Assembly (NCBI GenBank): GCA_034440575.1
Contig: JAOTOL010001621.1
Location: forward strand, 2,722,501 to 2,786,500
Length of the DNA: 64,000 nucleotides
Origin: Imbricaverruca yamaguchii
Lineage: Eukaryota; Arthropoda; Thecostraca; Neoverrucidae
Direction: 5' to 3'
Under the pieces are notes generated by a model that searched no databases, was not told where the DNA came from, and saw nothing but the letters and a program-made list of their open reading frames with translations. Numbering within the stretch: the stretch's first letter is position 1; every line of letters starts with the position of its first letter. The position numbers and the translations under genes were made by a program. Of this stretch, positions 22,369 through 33,172 are shown in pieces.

Positions 22369-23943
22369 TTAACCCGTCCCGTCTCGGGGGGTCTTAAACC
22401 GCCCCCTCAGGTTATTTTTCGCGTATAGTGAACGAATGGCGCGCGGCATCGCGCCAAAACTTGGCATACCTTTTCCCACATCAATCTAGCATGGTGTTCC
22501 AAAATTTTGAAGTCAGGTCATTTAGGGACAACGAGTTAGTCACGGTAAAGTGAGGTCTCCTCCGAAAAAGTTCAACCAGTCGTCATGCTTTAACACGCGC
22601 CCTGGAAGGCCTCGGAAAATCACGCGCTCTGGAGTGGGGCGGATTCCGCCCCCTTAAGATCTCGGTTCCTACTGAGGCAACAAAATTCACAGGCTGGATG
22701 GGCACGATAGTGAACTCTGTTGTGTCCAAATTTCATGATCTTTGGTCAAAATCTTCAAGGTCAAATGAGGTCAAAATAACAAAATGTTCTGGTTTTGCGT
22801 GGCTTGACTTCCCATTGTTATGGATCGCTGTGATTGTGTGTAAATGCTCCCAAATTGGCATTAATGATGCTTTTGGCATTACTAATGATGCAATACAGAT
22901 GCTAGATCCGCCATTTGACCTCAGGTCACCTATCTTGGAGCATTTTATCAGGTTATTACCTGCTCCAGTTACCGGAACCGGGCTTCCCACCCGACTGCTC
23001 CGTTGGGCGGCCCAGCACAATCGGCTTCGCAAAGAAAGGAGTGTAATACATGAATAATGTATGGAAATGCTTAGGCACACAATGACAAACAGTAGATTTC
23101 TGGATGTATAGGGAGTAATATGCAAGTAACATCAATCGCACGACAGTCATTTGCATTTATGGCAACATTCCAGTTGACCAAGTTTGGTTCCATTAGCCTC
23201 CAATGAAGTTGACCTGACTTGACCTTGGATGCCTAACATGACTTTTAAATTACATAGCATAACAATATGCATCAAACAAGTGGCTAGTGTTGTGAAGAAC
23301 ACTTCCGTTTTGCCAATATACTGGAAGCGCATCAGCGCCGATTTTTGTGGTCTGGAGCTGCGAATTTATTTTATTTTAACGGCCCCTAACTTGAAAAATA
23401 TTCTGCCAATTTTCATGTTGCTTACTTCAAACAATGTGCCGGTCATTTCTACGTAGGTACGTAAAAAGTGGCGTATATTTCCCGATATAATATGAAGTTA
23501 TGCACGAAAAATTCGAGGAATGGGCTGATTTCGCCATCCCCCTCCATGGCGTATGTTAACCTGTGATGAACTTGACCTGACTTGACCTCGGTGACCTGAC
23601 ATGACTTGGAAACAATACAGCATAACAATACGCATCAAACAAGTCACTAGTTTTGCCAAGAACACTTCCCTTTTGCCAATGTACGGGAAGCGCATCAGCG
23701 CCGATATTTGCGGTCTGGCGCCGCGATTTTTTTTTGATATTAGCGACCCCTACCTCGAAACATTTTCAGTAGATTTTCATCTTTCTTCCTTTAAACAACG
23801 CGACGGTCATGTATAAGCAGGCACACAACCAATGGTGTATATCTGCCGGTAAAACCTGGAGTTATCTACGAAAAACCGGAGGGGTGGGCGGATTTCGCCC
23901 CCCCCCCCCCTCCTGGGCGCGTGTTAACGGACACAGATATGCG
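22369..23943 (-). mobile_element. Family A copy (A8) interrupted by family B
   Basis: The A right end starts TTAACCCGTCCCGTCTCGGGG and runs to CAACCAGTCGTCATGCTTTAA at 22593. After the B element the next bases are TTAACGGACACAGATAT, matching the continuation of A (TTAACGGATACAGATAT). The remainder of A is absent beyond about 23943. Confidence 0.85.
22590..23927 (-). mobile_element. Family B element nested in family A (copy B3)
   Basis: This 1,338-bp minus-strand copy has TTAACACGCGCCCTGGAAGG at one end and TCCTGGGCGCGTGTTAA at the other. The internal TTAA lies at 23556-23559 and separates the duplicated left units. The host A sequence has one TTAA at this point, so the two flanking TTAAs are the target-site duplication. 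The half-site triplet TGACCT occurs at 23573, 23583 and 23592. Confidence 0.9.
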
Positions 23944-24555
23944 GACGCTGGACGGTGAACTGTCGCTGGTGCCTGCGGAGGTGGAGGCGTGGACTTAGTA
24001 AGGAACGCACTGGAGTTGGCTTTTGTTAGTTTTGAAGAAACCGTCCAAGCTGCGGCACAAGTGTCGGCGTTTTGCTAAATAAGTAGCCCGGTACATGCAA
24101 GGGCATTCGCAGCTGTTGTTTATGGTAATTTGGTGGTTTGCAGGAGCTATTGGAGTTCAGAACCAGTTATCGTAAAGACGAGGAATTACCTAGGTTAGCA
24201 CATCAGGCGAATTGAACTTCCTCACTTATTACTAGTTTATTAGCCATCCTCATATTTACACGAGTTTCTGGGTGGTTCCAAAAACTTGAATGACTTCATT
24301 GAGAACAATCTTCCGAGGAAGTAAATTCATAGTCCACGCAAAGTTACGACGTTGCTCTTGTAAATAGTAACCTGTGTGGTTCAAACGATGGCATAATATA
24401 AGGAATAATATATACAACCACAAATAAATTGATGAAGTTACACCATTTGGTCCCAACCTAATTCGTTGATCATGCACGGTAGTAAGAATCATATTTAAAC
24501 CAAAAGAGATGTAGGGATGCACAAACGACATACATACCGGTATATTTTTATTTAT
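23944..24555. other. Unassigned
   Basis: No recognised gene or repeat. Confidence 0.45.
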
Positions 24556-24925
24556 TCAAAATAAACAATAAGATAAAGATAAAGCTATGACAATAATATT
24601 TATTTTTTAATACTGAGTGAACGCAAATATTTAAAATATAATAGACTTATTCCATTGAAATATATGAAAACGTAAGTAAAAAATAAAGCCAATAAATAAA
24701 TAAAACTTATTCTCAACATAACAATTAAAACAAATACGGAAGAAATTGAAATCAATATGAAATTAAAAATCCAAATCAAAATGAAAATCAATATCAAAAT
24801 ATACATATTAAAAGATACACAAAGATAAAGATAAAGGTAAGGATAGAGGTAAAGATAAAGATATAAATACCTACCGATGGATATAAAGATAATGGTAATG
24901 ACAATGATAAAGATAACCATTTGAA
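24556..24925. repeat. Degenerate GATAAA/AATCAA hexamer tract
   Basis: A/T-rich irregular hexamer repeat (AAGATAAAGATAAAGGTAA, AATCAATATCAAAAT). The minus frame 24600-24920 rich in Ile, Leu and Tyr is a product of this composition. Confidence 0.75.
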
Positions 24926-27394
24926 GAATTACAACGACAAACGTAAAGGAGAGTTGCTTTCGTCACACGATTTCGTTCATGCTTAGCAAGCCAAAAGAAC
25001 GCAGGTTACCAATGTGCCAGCCCAAGGTTATTCACGATACTATGGAACAGTCAATTAGAAGGAAAACGTGACCTTAAAATACATAACCAGCGCCGTTTCG
25101 GGGGCCATTTCATGCCGACCACACTGACGGAAGTGTTTTTGCGACAGGGAACCAACTGCGCCGCGAAGCGCTGGGCAAATTTTCACAAACTTTTTCATCA
25201 TCATGTTTGCGTCTAGCTTGACAATTTTAATGCTGGATAATGTAGGTCACTGACCTAGCTCAGATAAAAATAGATGTCACCTCCATAGAGGGGCCACCTC
25301 AAGTGACTACAGGTTAGGTCGGTCAGGGTAAAGTTGACAGTTTGGGCTAAGCCTATTTTGACAATGTTCTTTTTGTGATTTACTTCGAGTTTTCATGGTT
25401 CAATTAGTGTCTCAAAAAGTTGCATTGCCCGACGTGAATTGCGGTACTTAACCGTAATATGCAGATGGAAAATGTGTTTGAGAGAACATTTTATCCTCTA
25501 AAATAATAATTTTTAATTTGAAAATTATTCAAACATAGCAAGTAGTTCACGGTGTAACTTGCTATGTAGCACCGTGAATGGTGCTAAATGGGAAGTATCA
25601 AACGCGGAGAGTTTCCTCATAATACTCGGATCGTTTTCGTGTAACGCTACGTTTGGCAGTTAGAGAAGCTCAAGAACCTGCTATCCCGAGATGGCGCGAG
25701 ATTTTCTCACCGGAGAGGCTGGTTAATACGCCCCGTTTCCGCAGCACAACGGTAATCACCTCCTTTTTAGCAGGATGATAATGCAATAATGCAGGATGAT
25801 CCCCATATCACGAGGCTTACAATCCAATGAGGCTCGATATACGAGGCTCCTCAGCACAATGAATTGCAACACAAATCGCTAGACGTTTCGTTGTCTTTTA
25901 CAAGAGGCCTAATTCGAGCCGACATTCATAGTCATGGGGGAGTGACTGCATGCGGCACAAAATGAATACCCTGAATGTCATCACATCTTCATCTTGGGGA
26001 ACATATTGGTGAACGTTGTACCCAGATGTGCGTAATTTGATGGCTTGACACAAATTGCGTGCTGGTGTTCGTTTTCGTAGTAGCAGTTGACTACGTTGCG
26101 TCAGTTGTCCATGCGTTACATATGACTTGCTTTGCTAAGTAAATACGAAGCTCTTCACGTGCACACATAATGGAATAGCATTGGATGGCTTGTGTGGCGC
26201 ATTTTGTGTTCAGTGCTGTATATATGAAGCACTGCCTTAAACACATCCGCCGAAATAAATGATTAATTGGAAAGATTTTGATGAAAATCACAAGCTTCTT
26301 ATGATACATTTTACTCTTAGCTGCTTTTATTCAATCGAAATGACCATTTGGTCTAGCCTTTTTATCGGACCTTCATGAAAGCTGTCAAATTAGAAGTACA
26401 CAGCACGATCTCGAGCACCACCAAAAATATGTAAAGCCATGAAAAGCGACTAGAAAGTGCACCAAGGGCACAACAATGAGCTCGACATAAAGAACACAAT
26501 TTTCTGCGAGGTCTCCCTAATTAGGTAGTGAGTTAGTATTGCTAAATATACAAAATTATTTAATGTTTACTGGCGTTTAATGGATGGATTCCACAGGACC
26601 GGATATATCTATACCGCCTTTTCCGACATCACAATCACAACTATTATGTACACATTGCTTTCGTTGTTTTTCCCATTTACCGCGACATTTTGTTGCGATA
26701 AGTTGACTTTTCAATTTTTAAAAAGCTGTTCCAACATGTAATGTCGCAATTAAATCTCATACTTAAGGCATGAAAAATCTGGACATCAATATGTTATCAC
26801 ATCGGAACATGTCGCGATATATAAATTCATCGTGACACCGTAAAATAGACCACATCTAAACTTTCTGAAAAGTTGGTCTCTTTGGTCTCGTTCGACTTGG
26901 GTATTTAACACAAATCAATCACTTGCCATTCCAAATTCCATGAGATTTTCAATTGCTGCTAAAGTAGCCCAACCGAGGCCATTATTATTCCCGTGCTTTT
27001 CTGCGTGTCTCCTCGAATGGCACAAATGACGTCGTCGAGAGTGCACCTTTGGGGCCATTTTAATGGTATTGTACGGTAAAATGAAACAATTTTGAAATCA
27101 ATTTAACTTATAAATGTCATAGTTTAGCGGGCTTTGCTTTTAGAATCCGGTTCAACTATCATGCTTTCAGTTTCAGTTAGACTGTGAATTAGATGACCAC
27201 CACCATAAAACGCAGCACTTTAGGTGCAACGTTCTCCTCAAATTCTTCGATGAAACAGTTGAGTCATAAATGTCGCAGTTTTGTATACCTCCCGTTGGTT
27301 TTGCATTCACTTCAATACACTCAGATACACGCATGTCCGCGATACACTCAGAGGAAACGCGCAAATTTCCATCCCCAAATAGCATCGGACGTAC
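24926..27394. other. Unassigned single-copy-like DNA
   Basis: About 2.5 kb with no recognised gene, shared repeat or long frame, apart from the interleaved palindrome at 25533-25586. Confidence 0.45.
25533..25586. repeat. Interleaved inverted repeats
   Basis: ACATAGCAAG (25533-25542) pairs with CTTGCTATGT (25558-25567). TTCACGGTG (25546-25554) pairs with CACCGTGAA (25570-25578). TAGCACC (25567-25573) pairs with GGTGCTA (25580-25586). The first two pairs interlock, so in a single strand they would form a pseudoknot or alternative hairpins. Confidence 0.8.
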
Positions 27395-27586
27395 ATGAGT
27401 CGATTTGTCTTCCAATTTGAAATCAATGGTTTCCTAGCGGTGCCCACGGAGGTAGATACACTCAGACTTGCATTAGGAAAAAAATTAACAGCTGAAAACG
27501 ACCATCCAGAGAAGGCATCGGCCATAGATGAACCGATTTCCTTTGCAACTCACAACGTAAACAACCCAGAGGCACACCGGACGTAG
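27395..27586 (+). CDS. Small open frame, unrecognised (63 aa)
   Basis: A complete ATG-to-TAG frame with balanced composition. It starts MSRFVFQFEINGFLAV and includes TLRLALGKKLTAEN. Overlapping frames are also open on the minus strand (27307-27525), which lowers confidence. There is no family match and no splice sites are clearly placed. Confidence 0.2.
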   Translation: MSRFVFQFEINGFLAVPTEVDTLRLALGKKLTAENDHPEKASAIDEPISFATHNVNNPEAHRT

Positions 27587-28417
27587 ACGATCCGAATTTC
27601 CAAACATCGTACTAATCAAGCCGACAACCATGCATGACATCCTTAGATTAACCCGCTACTAACAACTAACAAGCAGCGGTCGACGTGATGGGTGGTGTGG
27701 ACAATTAACTCCTTGTTCGCACGGTAAAGATCCATCGGTGCTCTTCGACAAAAGTAAGCTAATTCCGGCATCGTGACAAAATTTACTTTCTCGTCCCTCT
27801 CATATTACCATTACAATGAGAAAAACGTGAGAAGTGTGCATATTATCCGATAATAGTAGACTTTCTTACTTTCCCTATTCATATTTGACCACACAAAACG
27901 AGCATATGTTGGCGATATGCTGAGAACATCATTATCAGTTGAGTATAACAGTGCATTGAAACTTACAAATGTACTCATGTGAAACCACTTTTAAGACTGA
28001 GGAAGCAGAATATCATTTCGTCTCAAGTAACACCAGTTAGACTGAGAATAGAAATTGTTCCCAATTTAAGCAGCTATGCTCAATTCAGACCAGTCTAAAG
28101 TTCACTCTGAATCTTGGTGGGTCGCAAACATACTTGTGTAAAACCATTTCAAAGTTTTAGCAAGCAGCTTTTTGTTCTCGTTGAAGCCAGTTCACTTGAG
28201 AATAGCTATTGGTTTCAGCATTCGAAGCTATTACTCAAATAAGACTAGTTTCAGGTTTCATTTGAGCAAGGCATTCCTCAACTTAGAGCGATTATTTGCA
28301 TAAATGTCCCTCTCTGTTCCAAATTGAACATTTCTCGGGTTTAAATACACGTTTTCCTTTGGTACCGCAGCTGAAGCAGAGCAGATGAACAATCGTCCCA
28401 GTGTCACATAATATACT
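27587..28417. other. Unassigned
   Basis: A loose repetition of TTCA.TTGAGAATAG-like phrases occurs near 28040-28260, too irregular to call a tandem repeat. Confidence 0.4.
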
Positions 28418-29249
28418 TTAACCTGCGCCTTCTCTCCGGTCAGATCCTCACACCCCATCTCGGGGGGAAGGTAACCCCCTCTAAAATCCAGACTAAGCGT
28501 CGCAAGCAAACGAAAGAGGTGGCGTCGGAAAGCGCTCGACGCGTAGGGTCCGGATCCACCCTTCAAAACTATTTCCCCTCAAAGGTCACTAGGGAGATAT
28601 ATTTTCAAGACTTTTGACGACTTATGTTAAGATTTTGGCTCTGGGGAGTTCATTTTGGGGGATATTTGAGAGGAAAGATATTTGGAAGCAGAAAAGGACA
28701 GCGAAATCGACTAGGGCCATATCATTTTTTGGCCCCCAACCTACATTTTTTATTTTTGGGAAATTCCCAAATTTTGAGTGCTCAAGTTTTCTTTCATTTT
28801 CCTTTTCTAATGAGTAGAGCAGGCCGAGAAACGTTGCTGGAAGTTAACTTCCCCTAACAAAAAATGCTTACTTTAGCCAGAATCTTCGATTTGAACTGCA
28901 ATAAGGAAATATGCAAAATTTATATGTAGTCAAAAACGGAAAAAAGGGAAAAAATTATCTTGTACGTTTTATTGCATCCCTAAAGATAAGAAAACGGTGA
29001 AAGTTTCATTAAAACATCTGTATCCGTTCAAGCGTGACGACTGGTTCAATGTTTTTAGAGGTGACCTCACTTGACCTTAACTAACTCGTTGATCGTAGGC
29101 GACATAACTTACAATTTTGAAAAGGGATGTCAAATTGATGTGGGAATAGGCATGCCATATTTTGGCGCGATGCCGCGCGCCGTTCGTTCACTATCCGCGA
29201 AAAAAACTGAGGGGGGCGGTTGAAGACCCCACGAGACGGGACGGGTTAA
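28418..29249 (+). mobile_element. Family A element, full length (A9)
   Basis: 832 bp from TTAACCTGCGCCTTC to GAGACGGGACGGGTTAA with TTAA at both ends. The internal order is the same as in A1. The right flank is the 36-bp block shared with A8. Confidence 0.85.
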
Positions 29250-29285
29250 GCAGGCTCACTGACCATTTTAATTGCATTCCATCGC

Positions 29286-29322
29286 AACGAAAGGCGCACG
29301 GTGATACCGTGCGCCTTTCGTT
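29286..29322. repeat. Perfect 17-bp hairpin, 3-nt loop
   Basis: AACGAAAGGCGCACGGT (29286-29302), loop GAT, then its exact complement (29306-29322). The right arm is the start of the A10 fragment, so the left arm is an inverted duplication of element sequence. Confidence 0.9.
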
Positions 29323-29381
29323 CAATATCTGCGAAAAACCTGAGGGGGCGGTTGAAGACCCCCCGAGACGGGACGGGTTAA
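29306..29381 (+). mobile_element. Family A right-end fragment (A10)
   Basis: The last 76 bp of family A, ending CCGAGACGGGACGGGTTAA. The right flank AACAAATGAAGTTTGTG resembles family C at 56854 (TTAAAACAAGCGAAGTGTGTG), pointing to insertion in a TTAA of C. Confidence 0.8.
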
Positions 29382-29450
29382 AACAAATGAAGTTTGTGCT
29401 GAATTCAGAACACGGACTTAAGGCTGCACCTGGCAATGATGTATCCAGTA
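29382..29450 (+). repeat. Family C fragment, plus orientation
   Basis: TTTGTGCTGAATTCAGAACACGG and TTAAGGCTGCACCTGG resemble C1 at 8179-8203 and 9088-9100. Confidence 0.55.
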
Positions 29451-29589
29451 AGTATCATTTGGAAATCGGCACAGAAGAAAAATGCGCCCCTTTGGGTTGG
29501 AAAACACCCTCAATAAACTTCAGTTCCAACTTCGATAATTTTTTTAGGCTCAAAATACCCCTCCAAGGAAATGCATCCCTTCCCAAATG

Positions 29590-30430
29590 ACGATTGTTTG
29601 ACCTGCCCTTCTCAAAAAGCAACCCTGCGGGACTAAAATGCGTATGAGTAATACAGTATTCGGAATTCAGCACAAATTTCGCTAGCGCTAGCAGGCTCAC
29701 ATAATCGTGCCGAATTCCGAAGACCCCTGTTCGGTTCGGGAACACACGAAAAATCACCTGTGATGTGTGCCGAACACGTTTATGCCCCGATGAAGACGGT
29801 GTGTAACACACTTGAGCCCAATGAAACACGATTGCGCAACATAACAAGGCTTCACTGAAACTGTCGTTGCGCAAGTTAGTAGTCGCCGTTAAGGCGTAAC
29901 ATTTTGTACTTTCGAAATTGCCGTCCTGCAGTTGACCAGATCTATGATGCAAGGAAGCATATGAGGCAGCTATGTACATTTTTAAAGGCACATCATGTCA
30001 TGCAATTCGACTTACCTTTGTTCTTCATAATTGTCTGCACTATATGGCCTACAGTCACCTTGAAGCTATATCTGGGCAACTCCAGACAGATTGCACAGCA
30101 ATGGCGGCCGGACGCCGTTGGGAAAAAATGGACGATGAGCCCAGCATCTATTCTCATCGTAGCCGCAACTTGATAAAACTTGAGACCTGCATTATTTCTC
30201 ACGATTCTTCGATGAAATTACTTATTGATATTTAGAAACTTACTTGATCAATGACATTGATGCGCAAAACATCGGTTACTTGTGCCCAAAAACTGCACTC
30301 ATTCAAAATATTGAGTCTAATATATGTCCTTTCGTGAGCAACCTACCGAGCATATTGTCAAACGGTTTTTTGGCGGTGTACCCACACCAGCTACAAATTA
30401 TCTTGCGGGTGAACAAAGTAAAACTAAACC
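29590..30430 (-). repeat. Family C repeat, minus orientation (C2)
   Basis: The reverse complement of this segment aligns with C1 over most of its length (AAGTTTTATCAAGTTGCGGCTAC, AACGGCGTCCG.CCGCCATTG, GTAAGTCGAATTGCATGACATGAT, GGGGCATAAACGTGT). No TTAA insertion interrupts it, so it serves as the empty-site reference for B1 and A16. Confidence 0.75.
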
Positions 30431-30517
30431 ATTAAACATCCAGATGTCCTCCACCCAGTCTCAACATTGAGCACCTAAAACATCACACTGTAGCGTATGA
30501 CTCCCAGGGTGCATTGC

Positions 30518-30520
<3 letters not shown>
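30431..30520. other. Short unassigned gap
   Basis: Nothing recognised. Confidence 0.4.

Positions 30521-30560
<40 letters not shown>
30521..30560. repeat. (TA)n microsatellite
   Basis: Forty bases of TA. The flanks GCATTGCACAATATAT and ATGCATTGCAGG are near-repeats of each other. Confidence 0.95.
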
Positions 30561-30563
<3 letters not shown>

Positions 30564-31114
30564 TTGCAGGATAGTGGTCTAGCAGGTTCCTGGATACGTC
30601 TAGAAGGACCACGCGTTGCGAATATTTCCAATATTTCAACGACTCTGCACGTGACATATTGTGCAGCGGCAAAAGCAAATACACGGCAACAAACAGTAAT
30701 TCGCTCGTTTCAGAAGGACGTTCGTGTAATGGTTCGATGAGATCGCCGACAGTAAATGTTATACGTTCTGAACTTAGAGGCCGCAAGACCGAAATTCAAT
30801 TTGCCGATGCGTCCGACTGCAGCGGACCGGGCCCGGCTCGGCAGTTCGGGAAGCTCTGACACATCCGGGATGGTTCTTCGGGGACGCGGCCAGCCTGACG
30901 ACAGGTACTGCCTCGTGGACGGCGGCCGTCGCGGGACCGCAGTCTCAGAACGCTGACTATGCATCTGGCCGGCCGGGCTGCCGACAGTCGCTAGGCGCGT
31001 CACAGTTCGGGGTGGAAGGCCGGCCCGGTTACGGGGTTGCAGGATTACGGGCTGAGTAATACAGTCATGTGAATGAGGCAGCCAAAACAGTACGTAAGAT
31101 AAACTGCGTTACAC

Positions 31115-31118
<4 letters not shown>
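30561..31118. other. CpG-rich block, unassigned
   Basis: 30780-31030 is GC- and CpG-rich, between two (TA)n tracts. Frames on both strands are open because of composition (30710-31003 minus, 30659-30859 plus). A CpG island or exon cannot be excluded. Confidence 0.35.

Positions 31119-31149
<31 letters not shown>
31119..31149. repeat. (TA)n microsatellite
   Basis: About 31 bases of TA. Confidence 0.95.
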
Positions 31150-31152
<3 letters not shown>

Positions 31153-32718
31153 TCATGGATAATACATAGTAAGCTTTACATATACGTACACTAGCCTTAC
31201 CTAGTAATGTGGTAGTAGTAACATTACTATGCTTGTAAACACGTACTCGCTTTGTCGGCTGCGCAAATTAATATATTTTCCGGCACGCCTATAGAAATCA
31301 CTTTCCACCAGTGCTTAATTTCGCACCACGTGGTCTCTGTTCGTGCGTTTTAGTTGCAGTGTTCCTGTGTTGTATTGTCGTAGTTTATCTTTTGCTTAGT
31401 TGAGGTGTTCACGCGCTTAGCTCCAATATAATTTCAACGTCAATATCCTTCTGGAAAAACAGCGAAGTTCCATTCAATTATTATTTATGTGAAAACAGTA
31501 GTCAAGAAGTGCTTCAAATGCTCACCGTGATGCTCCTCAGTGTCGCCGGATTACAACCGTGCGCGATTTGCTACATCTTGACCCATAGCTATTGGGTCGG
31601 ATGAGGTCAGGCGGCGATAGAGACAGCGGGAGTGATATGAGCGAGACCAGATGTTCGAGGCGAGGGTATGTCGTCCATCGGTGAACTGCGTGAGCTGTTG
31701 CGTAGTGAACCGCTAGAAGGCCGAATGTCAATGGATATATTGCAGATCAGATGTGTCAGCTAGGGATGAAAACACAGTAAGGGGGATAACAATGCTCAAT
31801 CACCTAAGCACTCGAATTTAAGATAAACACATGGTCAAATACACAGATAAATAAGGTACCACGCGCTGGCAATGCGAATCTGAGTCCTGCAATCAAAGTC
31901 CAACCATGATCAGAAGAGCGACCCATGTATCTACCGACAACCAAGAAAAGGAAATATTTTATGGAAAGGAAATGTAAACTGAAAATGGAAATGAAAATGG
32001 AGCACACATCTGTAATAAAAACACGAATGTAGGTTGGGTAACAATACAATTTCTTATATTCATGGACATAATAGCTGTATCCTGCTATTCGTTACGCTCA
32101 GAAATAGTTTAATAGGCAGTGTGTTTATGATAAGGATGGGCCCATATTAACCTATTGGCACCATGACATATCAAAAGCTTCCTACAATATTTCTAAAAAT
32201 GGGACGTGAATACCAATGGGAAAATATGCACAATACTTTAGGATAGGAGAAGGTCTAACAGCAGGCTTGACCACCGATGCCCAACTATAGTTGGATTTAC
32301 ATTATGAAATGCTTGATTTGGAGATGAAAATATCTGATCATGATAGGTCGGAGAGGAAAATTTTTCGTCTTTCTGATATCAAGAGCTCCTTCTGGTCCGA
32401 TCAAGGCATGCTTGTGAAAGAGCAATGAACTTGCAGTATTTTTATCAACTCCATTCATCTTTTAGCGACAAAAGTAGTTATTAGTTTCCTGGAGAGGATA
32501 GTGTTCTGGATGAAAAGCATTCAGAACAAGGCTGCCTTTCGAGCCTTGCGCCCAACGCACATCATTCTGCAAATTTACCTCTTTGTTTTGCTCCACCGGC
32601 GTCGTCCCAGCCCAAGACGAATTAGCTTGTATCACTGGGTACGGCCGTCACCTGTGCTTTCGCTGGGATGCTTTTTTTCACCGTAGCTGGTGCGACAGAG
32701 GTTGCTGGAGCAGCTGTG
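31150..32718. other. Unassigned
   Basis: No recognised gene or repeat. Confidence 0.4.
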
Positions 32719-32816
32719 ACCGCTTGGACGGTCGTCACCGCTGGGGCGGTCGTCACCACTAGGGCGGCCGTCAGCACTGGGACGGCTGGGGCCGCTGGAG
32801 AGGCCGTCACCGCTGG
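32719..32816. repeat. 18-bp minisatellite, about 5-6 units
   Basis: Units such as ACCGCTTGGACGGTCGTC, ACCGCTGGGGCGGTCGTC and ACCACTAGGGCGGCCGTC. The 18-bp period keeps a 6-codon reading on both strands (Thr/Ala/Val-rich), but no protein context is recognised. Confidence 0.85.
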
Positions 32817-33172
32817 CTATCGGCACTCAGGATGTCGCCTAGTAACGGCCTTTCTTTGTCCTTGAAACGATTTAGTGTTGCAGCAGGTGACATCACTTGT
32901 TTCAGGCTTCGGATGTACTTCATGGTAATTGAGCTCAGGCGATCCTCGCCTATTTTGCTCCTTATTAAGAGTATCCCCAGCTTCGAGCAGACCTCTCTGA
33001 CACTCACTGGCTCTGTTCATCCCTTATGGTACTCTCTGACTTTTAGTGGGCTCGACAATGTTTATGTCTCCATAGTCTTCGACAAGCATGGATGGATCTC
33101 AATGATATGCTAAGCTCTGCCGCGGTACGTCAATATTCTGCATTCCCATATGGTCGGTTCTCAAGAACTACC
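32817..33172. other. Unassigned
   Basis: The minus frame 32807-33007 is moderately protein-like (ITMKYIRSLKQVMS) but unrecognised, and the other frames are also open. Confidence 0.3.

Noticed and set aside
29162..29590. 142-codon plus-strand ORF
   Set aside because: Crosses a family A end, a hairpin and family C fragments; it is a chance frame over repeats.
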